From assembly GCF_005938105.1 (NCBI RefSeq), contig NZ_VCPE01000007.1, positions 1 through 64,000 of the forward strand: DNA of 64,000 nucleotides. The letters are read 5' to 3'. The translations under genes and the position numbers were made by a program. Positions within the stretch are counted from its first letter, which is position 1. Each line of letters begins with the position of its first letter. This DNA comes from Brucella haematophila. GTDB lineage: Bacteria > Pseudomonadota > Alphaproteobacteria > Rhizobiales > Rhizobiaceae. Below, in pieces: positions 38,171-48,107 of the stretch. The notes under the pieces are model-generated. The model did not search any database, was not told the DNA's origin, and saw only the letters and a program-made list of their open reading frames with translations.

Positions 38171-39766
38171 ATGAGGAAATTTGCGTTGCTTGCGGCGATG
38201 TCCGTCGCATTGCTGGCGGGAACTGCGGCTTTTGCCGATGACGCGCCGCGTTCTGGCGGTGTCATCAACTTTGTCGCGCCATATGGTGACAGTTTTTCGA
38301 CACTGGATATTCAGTCCTCGCCTGCAACCCAGGACGAATTCTACGCCAAGGCTATTCATCGTTCGCTTTATGATTGGGATGCCAATCAGAGTAAACCCGT
38401 ATTGGGTCTCGCAACGGATGTAAGCGTATCTGACGATAAGCTCGTCTATACCTATAAGCTGCGTCAGGATGCATTTTTTCATGATGGCAAGCCGCTGATA
38501 GCAGACGATATTATCTGGAGCTATACCCGGATGATGGACCCGAAGAAGGCCATGCCTCCGGCGCGTTACATTGCCGAAATCAAGGGCGCGGACGAATATG
38601 CGCAGGGCAAGGCCAAGGAAATCTCCGGCCTGAAGAAGATCGACGATCATACGCTGGAAATCACGCTCAAGCAGCCAATCGATCCCGGCTATCAGTTTAT
38701 GTACAACAACACGGCGATTTATCCGGCCGGGCAGGGCGATAGTGAGGAGTTTCAGCGTCACCCGATCGGGCTTGGACCTTACAAATTCGCCGAATATGTC
38801 CCGGGATCCCGTCTGACGGTTGAGAAGTGGGATAAGTACTACGACAAGGGCAAACCCTATGCCGACAAAATCAATATTATGATCATGGGTGATGCCGCCG
38901 CACGTGACGTTGCTTTCCGCAACAAGGAAATCGATGTGGCGGTGCTCGGACCAGCACAATACAGCACCTATCGCGCGGACCCGGAACTCGCGAAGAACAT
39001 GCTGGAAGTGGCCGAGGCCTATACGCGCGCAGTCGGCTTCAATCCCGATTTCAAGCCGTTTCAGGACAAGCGCGTTCGTCAGGCGATCAACTACGCTATC
39101 GATAGCGATTTGATCATCAAGCGTCTCGTCAAGGACAAGGCTTATCGTGCGGTCGGCTGGCTTCCGAACTCGTCGCCTGCATTCGACAAGGATGCGAAGC
39201 CGTACCCTTATGACCCTGAAAAAGCCAAGGCCCTGCTCGCAGAGGCCGGTTATCCGGATGGTTTTGAGTTCGAACTGACTGCAACGCAGAATGAAAGCTG
39301 GGGTTTGACCATTGTTCAGGCAATCATCCCGATGTTGGCAAAAGTCGGCATCAAGGTGAAGGCAAAGCCTGTCGAAGCGTCGGTGCTTGCTGATGTCGTT
39401 CCGGCTGGCAATTTCCAGGCCTATATGTGGTCACTGGAAAGCGGACCGGATGCGCTGACCGCGATGCAGTGCTTCTATTCCAAGACACCGCAGTCGGCCT
39501 GTAACTATCAGAAGTTCTCCAATGCGGAATTCGACAAGATTGTCGATGCTGCGAAGGCCGCCAAGAGCGAAGAAGAGAAGAACGAACTTCTGAAGAAGGC
39601 CAACAATCTGTTGCAGGAAGAAGCGCCGGTCTGGTTCTTCAACTACAACAAGGCCGTCCTTGCGCATCAGCCGTGGTTGCATGGTCTGCAGCCGAATGCG
39701 GCGGAAATTGCTGTTCAGTCCTATGAAAAGCTGTGGGTCGACGACACGGTTCCGTCCGGTCGCTAA
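38171..39766 (+). CDS. Periplasmic solute-binding protein, family 5 (second peptide-type system)
   Basis: 531 residues with a signal peptide cleaved about AFA-DDAP. Contains the family-5 landmarks FFHDGKPLIADDIIWS-type sequence and YPYDPEKAKALLAEAGYPDG. Captures the solute for the permeases and ATPases encoded next. The upstream amidohydrolase suggests an amide-containing ligand. A hairpin separates it from the permease gene, as in the first peptide-type system of this window. Confidence 0.9.
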   Translation: MRKFALLAAMSVALLAGTAAFADDAPRSGGVINFVAPYGDSFSTLDIQSSPATQDEFYAKAIHRSLYDWDANQSKPVLGLATDVSVSDDKLVYTYKLRQDAFFHDGKPLIADDIIWSYTRMMDPKKAMPPARYIAEIKGADEYAQGKAKEISGLKKIDDHTLEITLKQPIDPGYQFMYNNTAIYPAGQGDSEEFQRHPIGLGPYKFAEYVPGSRLTVEKWDKYYDKGKPYADKINIMIMGDAAARDVAFRNKEIDVAVLGPAQYSTYRADPELAKNMLEVAEAYTRAVGFNPDFKPFQDKRVRQAINYAIDSDLIIKRLVKDKAYRAVGWLPNSSPAFDKDAKPYPYDPEKAKALLAEAGYPDGFEFELTATQNESWGLTIVQAIIPMLAKVGIKVKAKPVEASVLADVVPAGNFQAYMWSLESGPDALTAMQCFYSKTPQSACNYQKFSNAEFDKIVDAAKAAKSEEEKNELLKKANNLLQEEAPVWFFNYNKAVLAHQPWLHGLQPNAAEIAVQSYEKLWVDDTVPSGR

Positions 39767-39784
39767 TCCCGGTTCACATGGATC

Positions 39785-39808
39785 GGCCCGCTCGCAAACG
39801 AGCGGGCC
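39785..39808 (+). terminator. Intercistronic hairpin between binding-protein and permease genes
   Basis: GGCCCGCTCG (39785-39794) pairs perfectly with CGAGCGGGCC (39799-39808) around CAAA; ACTTATCCCC follows. Likely partial terminator or mRNA stabiliser for the binding-protein message. Confidence 0.7.
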
Positions 39809-39859
39809 ACTTATCCCCTTTGCTCCAGCGTTTCGTCGCTGATCCGAAAGGAGGACTGC

Positions 39860-40795
39860 GTGCTCTATTTCATTGTGCGCCGCGTCTTGCAGATGATACC
39901 GACAGTTCTGGCGGTGTCGTTGCTGGTTTTCGTCATATTCAGCGTTGTTCCCGGCAGCATCGCGACCGGTCTTGTTGCCAGTGGCAAAGGCATGAGCGAC
40001 CCGAAACTGGTCGAAAAAATCACGCAGGAATTCGGCCTCGACAAACCCGTTCACGTGCGGTTTGGCAACTATCTCGTTCAGCTGGCTAAATTCGATCTCG
40101 GCACGTCCTATCGCTCAAGACAGCCGGTCGTTACGCTCATTCAGGAGCGCATGTGGCCGACCTTGAAGCTTGCTTTCGCAGCAATGGGATTTGCAATTTT
40201 GATCGGCGTGCCGCTGGGGTTTGTGGCGGCGCTCAAGCCGGGGAGCATTCTTGACAGCACGACGATGATCGGCGCGGTTTCCGGGCTTTCAATGCCGCAA
40301 TTCTGGCTTGGCCTGCTGGCAATGTACCTGTTTGCACTAACACTCGGCTGGTTGCCCAGTTTCGGTTATGGCGACGGCGGCATACGCAATATCATTCTGC
40401 CCGCCCTGACTTTGGGTGTAGCACCTTTGGCCTTGCTGGCGCGAACGACACGCGCCGCAGTGCTGGAAGTGATGGGCGCTGATTTTATCCGCACGGCCCG
40501 TTCAAAGGGCATGAACAGCTTCAGGCTCGTGAAATGGCACGTCATGCGCAACGCGCTTGTGCTGATCATAACAACAATCGGCCTGCAATTCGGCTCGATG
40601 ATGGGGCAGGCCGTCGTCGTCGAAAAGCTCTTCTCATGGCCCGGTCTTGGCTCATTGCTGATCGATAGCGTCTCGCTGCGCGATATTCCCGTTGTCCAAG
40701 GCGCAATTCTCGTGATCGTCTTATGGTTCCTGGTCATCAACACGATCGTTGACATTCTTTACGCGGTCATCGACCCGCGCATCAGCCACGAGTAA
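39860..40795 (+). CDS. Peptide-type ABC transporter permease, DppB-like
   Basis: 311 residues: first helix RRVLQMIPTVLAVSLLVFVI, periplasmic loop with ITQEFGLDKPVHVRFGNYL, about six membrane segments and the EAA loop KWHVMRNALVLIITTIGLQFG. AAAGGAGGA precedes its GTG start at 39860. Forms the channel with the DppC-like subunit encoded 4 bases downstream. Confidence 0.92.
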   Translation: MLYFIVRRVLQMIPTVLAVSLLVFVIFSVVPGSIATGLVASGKGMSDPKLVEKITQEFGLDKPVHVRFGNYLVQLAKFDLGTSYRSRQPVVTLIQERMWPTLKLAFAAMGFAILIGVPLGFVAALKPGSILDSTTMIGAVSGLSMPQFWLGLLAMYLFALTLGWLPSFGYGDGGIRNIILPALTLGVAPLALLARTTRAAVLEVMGADFIRTARSKGMNSFRLVKWHVMRNALVLIITTIGLQFGSMMGQAVVVEKLFSWPGLGSLLIDSVSLRDIPVVQGAILVIVLWFLVINTIVDILYAVIDPRISHE

Positions 40796-40799
40796 GCCA

Positions 40800-41621
40800 A
40801 TGAAGCTGCGTTTTAATCTCCTATTCGGCGGGCTCGTTTGCATCATCATCCTGACAGCGGCAGTCTTCGCGCCGCTGCTGGCCCATTATCATCCGGTCCT
40901 TGATGCCGATCTCATGAATGCCGAATTGCCGCCCGATGCCCAGTTCTGGTTCGGGACAGACGCGCAAGGACGTGACGTCTACTCGCGTATCCTCTACGGT
41001 GCGCAGGTGTCGCTGACGGTCGGCATCGTCTCACAATGCATCAACACAGTGATCGGTCTTGGCTTTGGAATATCGGCGGGCTATTTCGGCGGCTGGTGGG
41101 ATGATTTCGTCAACGGGTTGACCAATCTGATGCTGGCAATCCCGTCACTGATCTTTGCGCTGGCCATCATGGCGGTTCTCGGCCCCGGCCTGCCCAGCCT
41201 CTTGCTGGCGCTTGGTCTGACGAACTGGTCCTGGACATGTCGCATCGCTCGCAGCTCAACGCTCTCACTCAAGAAGCAGGGTTACGTGCAGGCTGCGAAA
41301 ATGCTGGGCTATAGCGATATTCGCATCATGATCACGCAAATCGTGCCCAATATGATCGGCCCGATCCTTGTCATTGGTACGCTTGGCATGGGTGACGCCA
41401 TTCTGGCTGAGGCCGCACTTTCCTATCTCGGGCTTGGTATCAGCCCGCCTGATCCAAGCTGGGGTAATATGCTGACCGACGCGCGCGAACTTATCGTCAA
41501 TGCGCCATGGGCAGCGATTTTTCCCGGCGTGGCGATCTTCCTCACCGTGCTTGGCCTCAATCTGTTCGGTGATGGCCTGCGCGACTGGCTCGACCCGCAT
41601 ATGAGGACACGCAAGGTATGA
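40800..41621 (+). CDS. Peptide-type ABC transporter permease, DppC-like
   Basis: 273 residues from the ATG at 40800; an open frame reaching back to 40749 overlaps the previous gene without a ribosome-binding site. Contains FGTDAQGRDVYSRILYGAQ, diagnostic of DppC/OppC, several membrane helices and the EAA loop ITQIVPNMIGPILVIGTLGM. Ends with an ATGA overlap onto the first ATPase gene. Confidence 0.92.
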   Translation: MKLRFNLLFGGLVCIIILTAAVFAPLLAHYHPVLDADLMNAELPPDAQFWFGTDAQGRDVYSRILYGAQVSLTVGIVSQCINTVIGLGFGISAGYFGGWWDDFVNGLTNLMLAIPSLIFALAIMAVLGPGLPSLLLALGLTNWSWTCRIARSSTLSLKKQGYVQAAKMLGYSDIRIMITQIVPNMIGPILVIGTLGMGDAILAEAALSYLGLGISPPDPSWGNMLTDARELIVNAPWAAIFPGVAIFLTVLGLNLFGDGLRDWLDPHMRTRKV

Positions 41622-42598
41622 GCGAAAAAGCACTTCTGGAGGTGGAAAACCTTCGCATCGATATCGTGTCCGGCTCTTCCAGGCACAACGTGGTTGAAGA
41701 TGTATCCTTCACCATTGGCGCGGGAGAAACTTTCGGTCTCGTGGGTGAATCTGGTTGCGGTAAGAGCATCACCGCGTTGTCGATGATCGGTCTGCTGCGC
41801 AAACCTTTGTCGATCACTGGCGGCGCCATCCGCTTCAACGGACAGGATTTGAACAGTCTGTCATCGCGTGAAATGCGCAAGCTGCGCGGCAGTCGTATTG
41901 CCATGATTTTCCAGGAGCCGATGACCGCGCTCAATCCTCTGTCGCCTGTCGGGCGGCAGATTGCGGAAATGTTTGTGCTGCATCAGGGCGCGACCTGGCA
42001 TGAAGCCGAGCGCAAGGCGGTTGAAGCGCTTGCAAATGTGCAGGTTCCGGCGCCCGATCAACGAGTGAAGAATTATCCGCACCAAATGTCGGGCGGCATG
42101 CGCCAGCGCGTCATGATTGCGATTGCACTGGCGTGCAATCCTGATCTTTTGATTGCAGACGAGCCGACGACTGCGCTTGACGTGACCGTGCAGGCGGAAA
42201 TCTTGCGCCTGATGCAGGAGCTTTGCGCCCAGCGGGGCACGTCTGTGCTGATGATCAGCCATGACCTCGGTGTCATTGCCAAAATGTGCCGCCGCGTTGG
42301 TGTCATGTATGCTGGACATCTGGTGGAGGAGCGCATAACGGCTGGCTTGTTCCAGCATCCGTCGCACCCTTACGCGCATGGTCTTCTGGCATCGCTGCCT
42401 CAGCTCGGTTCACGTCAGAAGGAAGGACAGCGCCAGTTACAGGAAATCGAAGGCGTCGTGCCATCTATTTCCGCTTTTCCAAAAGGATGCCGGTTTGAAC
42501 CGCGTTGCACACGCGCAACCGAAATATGCCGCGCGGAAAAACCAGGATGGACGCCGCTGCAAGATGCGGGTGTGGTGAGGTGTTTTCATCATGAATGA
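41618..42598 (+). CDS. Peptide-type ABC transporter ATPase, DppD-like
   Basis: 326 residues: Walker A GESGCGKS, Q-loop [10 protein letters not shown], signature SGGMRQR, Walker [13 protein letters not shown], and the C-terminal oligopeptide/dipeptide extension with Cys-rich GCRFEPRCTRATEIC that can hold an Fe-S cluster in this subfamily. Couples with the second ATPase to drive the permeases. Overlaps the next gene by 8 bases. Confidence 0.92.
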   Translation: MSEKALLEVENLRIDIVSGSSRHNVVEDVSFTIGAGETFGLVGESGCGKSITALSMIGLLRKPLSITGGAIRFNGQDLNSLSSREMRKLRGSRIAMIFQEPMTALNPLSPVGRQIAEMFVLHQGATWHEAERKAVEALANVQVPAPDQRVKNYPHQMSGGMRQRVMIAIALACNPDLLIADEPTTALDVTVQAEILRLMQELCAQRGTSVLMISHDLGVIAKMCRRVGVMYAGHLVEERITAGLFQHPSHPYAHGLLASLPQLGSRQKEGQRQLQEIEGVVPSISAFPKGCRFEPRCTRATEICRAEKPGWTPLQDAGVVRCFHHE

Positions 42599-43577
42599 TA
42601 TGCATTCAACGCGAACAACGGAACCGCTCGTCACCATTGACGATATATGCGTTTATTTTCCTGTTTCTGGCGGTGTATTCAGCCGTTCCAGACAGCTGCT
42701 GCGCGCTGTCAACAATCTCAGCCTGACGCTCAACAAGGGCGAATGCCTGTCGATTGTGGGTGAATCCGGCTGTGGTAAATCCACCCTCGCGCTTTCGATT
42801 GTAGGATTACAGAAACCGACAAGTGGCGAGATTTACTTTGAAGACCGCCCGATCACGGGCAGAAATGAACCATCACGGCTTGAACGCGCGCAAATGGCGC
42901 AAATGGTGTTTCAGGATCCGTTCGCCTCGCTCAACCCGCGCCAGACGGTTTATACGTCGCTTGCCGCCCCGTTGCGACTTCATGGCGTGGCATCGCGCAG
43001 CGAGGTGGATGGGCGGATCGAGGAAATCTTGCGCCTCGTCGGGCTAAAGCCCGAGCATGCGAAACGTTTTCCGCATGAATTTTCTGGCGGTCAGCGTCAA
43101 CGCATCGGGATTGCACGGGCGCTGTTGCTTAATCCGAAGGTGATTGTTCTCGACGAGCCGGTCTCGGCGCTCGACGTCTCCATTCGTGCGCAGATCATCA
43201 ATCTATTGCTGGAGCTGAAGGAAAGGCTAGGCCTGTCCTATATCATGATCAGCCATGATCTGAGTGTCGTGGAACATATGAGTGACCGCGTGGCTGTCAT
43301 GTATTTCGGGCAGATTGTCGAAAGCGGACCTTGGGACCGGATTTTCTCGAATCCAACCCATCCTTATACAAGGCGATTGATCGCGGCCATACCCGACCCC
43401 ATGACCGAGCTAGCCGGTGGGCGTCTTCTCGACGACAGAACTGCGCCGGAAGCGCCGGAGGGCTATGCTTTCTATCCGCAGAGTTTTGGCACGCATGACG
43501 TGCACCAGATACCACCACCCACGCAGTTCATCGATATCGGCGGTGGACAGCACATTCGCGTTATGGAGAGTGCATAA
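42591..43577 (+). CDS. Peptide-type ABC transporter ATPase, DppF-like
   Basis: 328 residues: Walker A GESGCGKST, FQDPFASLNPRQTV, signature SGGQRQR, Walker [13 protein letters not shown]. The C-terminal peptide-transporter extension is shorter and lacks the Cys cluster seen in the DppD partner, as is usual. Last gene of the amidohydrolase/ABC operon; a 106-base gap precedes the two-component genes. Confidence 0.92.
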   Translation: MNDMHSTRTTEPLVTIDDICVYFPVSGGVFSRSRQLLRAVNNLSLTLNKGECLSIVGESGCGKSTLALSIVGLQKPTSGEIYFEDRPITGRNEPSRLERAQMAQMVFQDPFASLNPRQTVYTSLAAPLRLHGVASRSEVDGRIEEILRLVGLKPEHAKRFPHEFSGGQRQRIGIARALLLNPKVIVLDEPVSALDVSIRAQIINLLLELKERLGLSYIMISHDLSVVEHMSDRVAVMYFGQIVESGPWDRIFSNPTHPYTRRLIAAIPDPMTELAGGRLLDDRTAPEAPEGYAFYPQSFGTHDVHQIPPPTQFIDIGGGQHIRVMESA

Positions 43578-43683
43578 GAAAAAGACTGCGCCCTGATTTA
43601 TACTGCAGCGCCAAAGACTGTCGTAAAATTGCCGGAATGGCCGGGCTAAGAATTCAAATTCTTCATGGCTGAAGGTTAAACAA

Positions 43684-44340
43684 TTGCGCGTCTTACTTGT
43701 TGAAGATGACATTATATTAGGGCGTTCTCTCTCTCAGGCGCTTGAGAAACATGCTTATGGCGTCGATTGGGTTCAGGACGGCGAGGCGGCGGTCGAGGCG
43801 TTGACGACGCTCGAATACAGCATCGTGGTGCTCGATGTTAACTTGCCGAAACTGAGCGGCATCGATGTCCTGCGCAAAGTCCGGCAAACCGGCAACAGCA
43901 TACCTATCCTGTTGCTGACGGCGCGCGATCTGCCACAGCAACGGGTCGAGGGTCTGGACGGCGGCGCCGATGACTATCTCACCAAACCATTTGATCTGGA
44001 AGAACTGCTCGCCCGTTTGCGTGCTGTGTTGCGGCGGCGTGATGGTCGGGCAGACAGTATCCTGAAAAGCGGCCCGATTGAAGTTGATCCGGCGGCAATG
44101 GTTGTGCGTGGAAGCGACGGCCCAATTCCTGTTACGGCGAAAGAGTTTCAGCTCTTGAAGCTGCTGATGGAGCGTGCAGGCAAGTATGTGACCAAGCGCG
44201 ATATCGAATATGCGCTCTACAGCACGGAAAGCGCCATTGAAAGCAACACCACCGAGGTGATTATCTACAATCTGCGCAAGAAACTGGGTTCAGATTTTAT
44301 AACCTCAATGCGCGGTGTCGGATATATGGTTGAAAGATGA
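43684..44340 (+). CDS. OmpR-family response regulator (QseB/TctD type)
   Basis: 218 residues from a TTG start with AAGG about 8 bases upstream; the reading MRVLLVEDD begins exactly as receivers do. Receiver with Asp51 in VLDVNLPKLSG and Lys in TKPF; winged helix C-terminal half with PVTAKEFQLLKLLMERAG. The ATGA overlap with the kinase gene makes them a pair. It follows the amidohydrolase/ABC operon in the same direction and could control it, which is inference from position only. Confidence 0.9.
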   Translation: MRVLLVEDDIILGRSLSQALEKHAYGVDWVQDGEAAVEALTTLEYSIVVLDVNLPKLSGIDVLRKVRQTGNSIPILLLTARDLPQQRVEGLDGGADDYLTKPFDLEELLARLRAVLRRRDGRADSILKSGPIEVDPAAMVVRGSDGPIPVTAKEFQLLKLLMERAGKYVTKRDIEYALYSTESAIESNTTEVIIYNLRKKLGSDFITSMRGVGYMVER

Positions 44341-45737
44341 AACAGCCCACTTTGACGTGGAGCCTTTTCATCCGCGTTGCCCCGACAATTCTGATCGCAT
44401 TGGTGATTATCGGTGTGTTCGCTTTCCAAAGCGCGCTGCGCGAAATCAATCATATCTATGATGCGCAGCTGATCAATGATGCCAATGTGCTGTGGAACCT
44501 GCTGCAAAAGCCTCTGCAAAAGCACAACTTCAACGAAGCGCGGCAGTTCAAGGATCTCGACTTTGCCATGGGCGATCAGTTGGCGCTGAACGAAGACGTT
44601 GACGACTACGCCGATGCGCACATGTTTCGCGTCTGGAAAAACGGAGGGATTGCGGTCTATTCCACAACTGCCTTTCGCCCGGAACAGCCCTTGTCAGGCG
44701 GCGGTTTGTCCGATGTTGTTTATGATGGTGAGCTTTGGCGAATTTACACGCTCCAGATACCGGGCGACCAGTTTGTCGTCGAGGTCGGTGAGAAAACAGC
44801 ACTGCGCAATACACTGGTCTCCAACATTCTGCTTAATCTGGTTATTCCGCTGTTGATCCTCATTCCTTTGATCGGATTACTGATGTGGTTCGGTATCCGA
44901 CGCGGCTTGCGGACGATTTATGGACTCATCAATCAGATACGCAGTCGTTCATCAGATGACCTTTCGTTCATTCCGACGGATGGATTGCCGCGCGATCTCA
45001 CGCCGCTAGGGCGCTCCGTCAATCAATTGATGAGCAAGCTGGATCGCTCGCTGACCGCCGAACGACGTTTTGCCGATCACGCCGCACACCAGTTGCGTAC
45101 GCCCCATGCCGGTTTGAAACTGTTGCTCCAGATGCTGGAACAATCGGACAATGAGGATGAGCGGAAAGCCATCGTTGCCAGTCTCGTGCAAAGCAACGAG
45201 AAAGCTATGCGTCTGATCGAACAGCTTTTGCAGGCCGGACGGGTCAGCTACCAACAGGTCCAATATAGCCGTTTCAATCTCTATGATACGGCGGCCTCCG
45301 TCCTGGCCGAACTTGGTCCTGTCATCCGGCAGAAGCGTTTGGATATAACCCTGGATGGCGTGGAAGACGCATGGGTCGACACCGACGAGCCCTTATTGCG
45401 TTTGCTTATTGAGAACCTGATTGAAAACGCCATCAAATATACGCCGGAGGAGGGTGATATTCACGTTTCGCTCCATGAGGCGAATGAAACGGAATGGCGG
45501 CTGACGATCTGCGATAGCGGTCCCGGTATTCCATCGGAACAACGAGAAGCCGTGTTCCAGCGGTTTTATCGTGTTGGCTCGCCGCAAGAGGAAGGAACGG
45601 GATTGGGGCTTGCCATCGTCGCGGATATTGCGACGCGCCTCGCCGTGAATGTTTCGCTGGATGCGCCCGCAAATGGCACAGGTTTGTGCGCCGTACTGGT
45701 GGCTAGCAAAGCCGTAATCGCATTGTCACATCGCTGA
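44337..45737 (+). CDS. Sensor histidine kinase (QseC/TctE type)
   Basis: 466 residues: membrane helix about 14-34, periplasmic sensor to about 160, second membrane helix (about 162-188), then dimerisation/phospho-acceptor with His251 in ADHAAHQLRTP and catalytic domain with LIENLIENAIKYTP, DSGPGIP and GTGLGLAIV. Phosphorylates the response regulator encoded upstream. Organic acids or metal/quinone cues are typical for this subfamily, and nothing here fixes the signal. Confidence 0.9.
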   Translation: MKQPTLTWSLFIRVAPTILIALVIIGVFAFQSALREINHIYDAQLINDANVLWNLLQKPLQKHNFNEARQFKDLDFAMGDQLALNEDVDDYADAHMFRVWKNGGIAVYSTTAFRPEQPLSGGGLSDVVYDGELWRIYTLQIPGDQFVVEVGEKTALRNTLVSNILLNLVIPLLILIPLIGLLMWFGIRRGLRTIYGLINQIRSRSSDDLSFIPTDGLPRDLTPLGRSVNQLMSKLDRSLTAERRFADHAAHQLRTPHAGLKLLLQMLEQSDNEDERKAIVASLVQSNEKAMRLIEQLLQAGRVSYQQVQYSRFNLYDTAASVLAELGPVIRQKRLDITLDGVEDAWVDTDEPLLRLLIENLIENAIKYTPEEGDIHVSLHEANETEWRLTICDSGPGIPSEQREAVFQRFYRVGSPQEEGTGLGLAIVADIATRLAVNVSLDAPANGTGLCAVLVASKAVIALSHR

Positions 45738-45863
45738 TATTTTTGCTTAAAAGACATATAATCCTTCAATAACAAGCCCAATTTCAGTTTCGCTTCATTT
45801 TCCCATCAGCATCGCCTCAGTTACGGCTGCTAGAAGCCCTGTCAATTAGCAGAGGCCGATAAG

Positions 45864-46544
45864 ATGCATATATATTGTGACTTTGACGGAACGATCTCTA
45901 CGCATGATGCAACGGATTATGTTCTGTCTCGTCTTGCCGATCCAGTGTGGGAAGAAATCGAAGCGCAGTGGGCTGCGGGCGAGATCGACTCCGGCACCTG
46001 CATGCGCCAGCAGGTCGCCTTGATTGATGCGCGTCGCGACGAACTCGACAAGGTGCTCGATGAAATCGAGATTGACGCTGGCTTTGTCTCATTCATGACC
46101 TTCTGCCAGTCGGAAAGGCTGCCTGTCACCATTGTCAGCGACGGTGTGGACTATTTTATCAGGCGCATACTCTCGCGATTTGATCTTGGCCCATTGCCAG
46201 TCATCGCCAATCGCTTGCTCATAACTGAAAATGCCGGACGCGTGACTTACGCGCTCCTGTCTCCTTACGCCGACAGTGGATGTCGGGCTGCATCGGGCGT
46301 CTGCAAATGCAGAGTTCTCGATGTTGCCGTCCCTCGCGTCTATGTTGGCGATGGCCGGTCGGACTTCTGCGTGTCCGATCGGCCAGAACTTATCTTCGCC
46401 AAGCATGCCTTGGCGGATCATTGCCGCAACCAGAATATCCCTTTCATAGCCTATGAGGGATTTCGGGATGTCACGCGAAGTCTGCGGGCCTTACTACCCG
46501 CGTTGCGGGAAGAGGGACTGCCGCAGCGCTTCGTAGCTGCCTGA
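45864..46544 (+). CDS. HAD-superfamily phosphatase, MtnX/phosphoserine-phosphatase-like
   Basis: 226 residues. Motif I CDFDGTIS (nucleophile Asp6 and Asp8), motif II VSDG, motif III/IV Lys absent at the usual spacing but YVGDGRSD supplies the Asp pair. Cytoplasmic, with an alpha-helical cap of about 60 residues after motif I as in the HAD-IB group. It removes a phosphate from an unknown small molecule. First gene of the 45.9-51.8 kb cluster; a 134-base gap, containing the palindrome CTGGGTACCCAG at 46601-46612, separates it from the aminotransferase. Confidence 0.78.
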   Translation: MHIYCDFDGTISTHDATDYVLSRLADPVWEEIEAQWAAGEIDSGTCMRQQVALIDARRDELDKVLDEIEIDAGFVSFMTFCQSERLPVTIVSDGVDYFIRRILSRFDLGPLPVIANRLLITENAGRVTYALLSPYADSGCRAASGVCKCRVLDVAVPRVYVGDGRSDFCVSDRPELIFAKHALADHCRNQNIPFIAYEGFRDVTRSLRALLPALREEGLPQRFVAA

Positions 46545-46600
46545 ATAATCGTCAGTATCGTTAAGTTCCCAGACCTCTGAATACCTAACCTCTAACACGG

Positions 46601-46612
46601 CTGGGTACCCAG
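46601..46612. promoter_or_regulatory. 12-bp perfect palindrome before the aminotransferase gene
   Basis: CTGGGTACCCAG in the 134-base gap between the HAD and aminotransferase genes; the half CCCAGAC also occurs 31 bases upstream as CCCAGACC. Possible operator; weak evidence. Confidence 0.3.
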
Positions 46613-46678
46613 ACGTCGCAAGCGGGCGCTGGAATTGCGCCTGTCGTAAAGATTTAATCATTCCCAGAAAGCACATCC

Positions 46679-48103
46679 ATGAACAAGACTGTGACTTCCA
46701 ATTCATCCCAACCCTATTCGGTTGTCGCCGAAACTGAAAGCGATCTGCGTCTGCTTGAAGAGCTTTATTGCTCGCATGGTGACACGGTCCATTACTCGGA
46801 AAATCCCGCGTTTTTCACCGGTTGCGAAGGGTCCTTTCTGTTCAACGAACAGGAGACGCCATTTCTCGATTTGCAGATGTGGTATTCGGCGGTCAATTTC
46901 GGCTATCGCAATCCGCGCTTGAATGCAGCGGCTCATCGCCAGCTGGATACGCTGCCGCAGGTCGCCTCACAGTATCTGCACCGCGAGAAGGTGGAACTCG
47001 CGGCCCTGATTGCGCAGGACGCGCAACGCAAGTTCGGCACAAAGGGCCGCGTTCATTTCAATGTCGGCGGATCGCAGGCTGTCGAGGATTCACTCAAGTT
47101 GGTGCGCAATTTCAGCAGTGGCAAGAGCCTGATGTTTGCCTTTGAAGGTGGCTATCATGGTCGTACGTTGGGTGCATCGTCGATTACATCGAGCTATCGT
47201 TATCGCCGCCGCTACGGCCATTTCTCCGATCGTGCGCAGTTCATTGAATTTCCTTATCATTTCCGCGGCCCCAAGGGCATGAGCAAGGAAGAATACGGGC
47301 ATTATTGCGTTCAGAAATTCGCGCGTTTGTTCGAAAGCGAATATAACGGCGTCTGGGATCCAAAGGCTGGAAAGTCTGAATTCGCTGCCTTCTATGTAGA
47401 GCCAATTCAAGGCACGGGCGGTTATGTTATTCCGCCGATGAATTTCTTCAAAGAGCTCAAGAAGGTTCTCGATGAACACGGCATCTTGCTGGTGGTCGAT
47501 GAGATTCAGATGGGGGTCTATCGCACCGGAAAGCTTTGGTCGATTGAGCATTTCGGCGTCAACCCGGATGTGTTGGTGTTCGGCAAGGCAATCACCAACG
47601 GCCTCAACCCGTTGTCGGGTGTCTGGGCGCGCGAAGACATGATCCATCCGGGCGTTTTCCCCCCAGGCTCAACCCATTCAACATTTGCCAGCAATCCTAT
47701 GGGTACGTCTGTTGCTCTTGAGACACTGCGAATGCTGGAAGAAGAGAAAGACTACGGCGCGACCATAATGGAGAAGGGCGCTTACTTCCTCAATGGGTTG
47801 AAACAGTTGCAGGCCAAGCACAAGACCATTGGTGAAGTCGATGGTCTCGGCCTCGCGCTTCGGCTAGAGGTCTGCCAGGAAGACAGCTACACTCCGGATA
47901 AAGCTACGCTTGACTGGATGTGTGATGAAGGCATGAAGGGCGACCTTGCTGTCAATGGCAAGAACTATGGTTTGGTGCTCGATGTTGGTGGCTACCACAA
48001 GAATGTCATAACGCTGGCCCCCAATCTGCTTATTTCCCATGAGGAGATTGATCTGGCTCTGACGCTGCTCGATCAGCTCTTCATACGCGCAGCAAAGCGG
48101 TGA
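46679..48103 (+). CDS. PLP-dependent class III aminotransferase
   Basis: 474 residues with the complete fold: GGSQAVEDSLKL (phosphate binding), EGGYHGRTLGAS, VEPIQGTGGY, VDEIQMGVYRTG (Asp274 pairing with the pyridine ring), PLP-Lys303 in FGKAITNGLNP. The family transfers amino groups at the far end of substrates such as diamines, omega-amino acids or lysine/ornithine. The N-terminal 40 residues (acidic, start MNKTVTSNSSQP) look cluster-specific. Four bases before the ureohydrolase-like gene. I cannot match it to a named subfamily. Confidence 0.85.
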   Translation: MNKTVTSNSSQPYSVVAETESDLRLLEELYCSHGDTVHYSENPAFFTGCEGSFLFNEQETPFLDLQMWYSAVNFGYRNPRLNAAAHRQLDTLPQVASQYLHREKVELAALIAQDAQRKFGTKGRVHFNVGGSQAVEDSLKLVRNFSSGKSLMFAFEGGYHGRTLGASSITSSYRYRRRYGHFSDRAQFIEFPYHFRGPKGMSKEEYGHYCVQKFARLFESEYNGVWDPKAGKSEFAAFYVEPIQGTGGYVIPPMNFFKELKKVLDEHGILLVVDEIQMGVYRTGKLWSIEHFGVNPDVLVFGKAITNGLNPLSGVWAREDMIHPGVFPPGSTHSTFASNPMGTSVALETLRMLEEEKDYGATIMEKGAYFLNGLKQLQAKHKTIGEVDGLGLALRLEVCQEDSYTPDKATLDWMCDEGMKGDLAVNGKNYGLVLDVGGYHKNVITLAPNLLISHEEIDLALTLLDQLFIRAAKR

Positions 48104-48107
48104 GGTG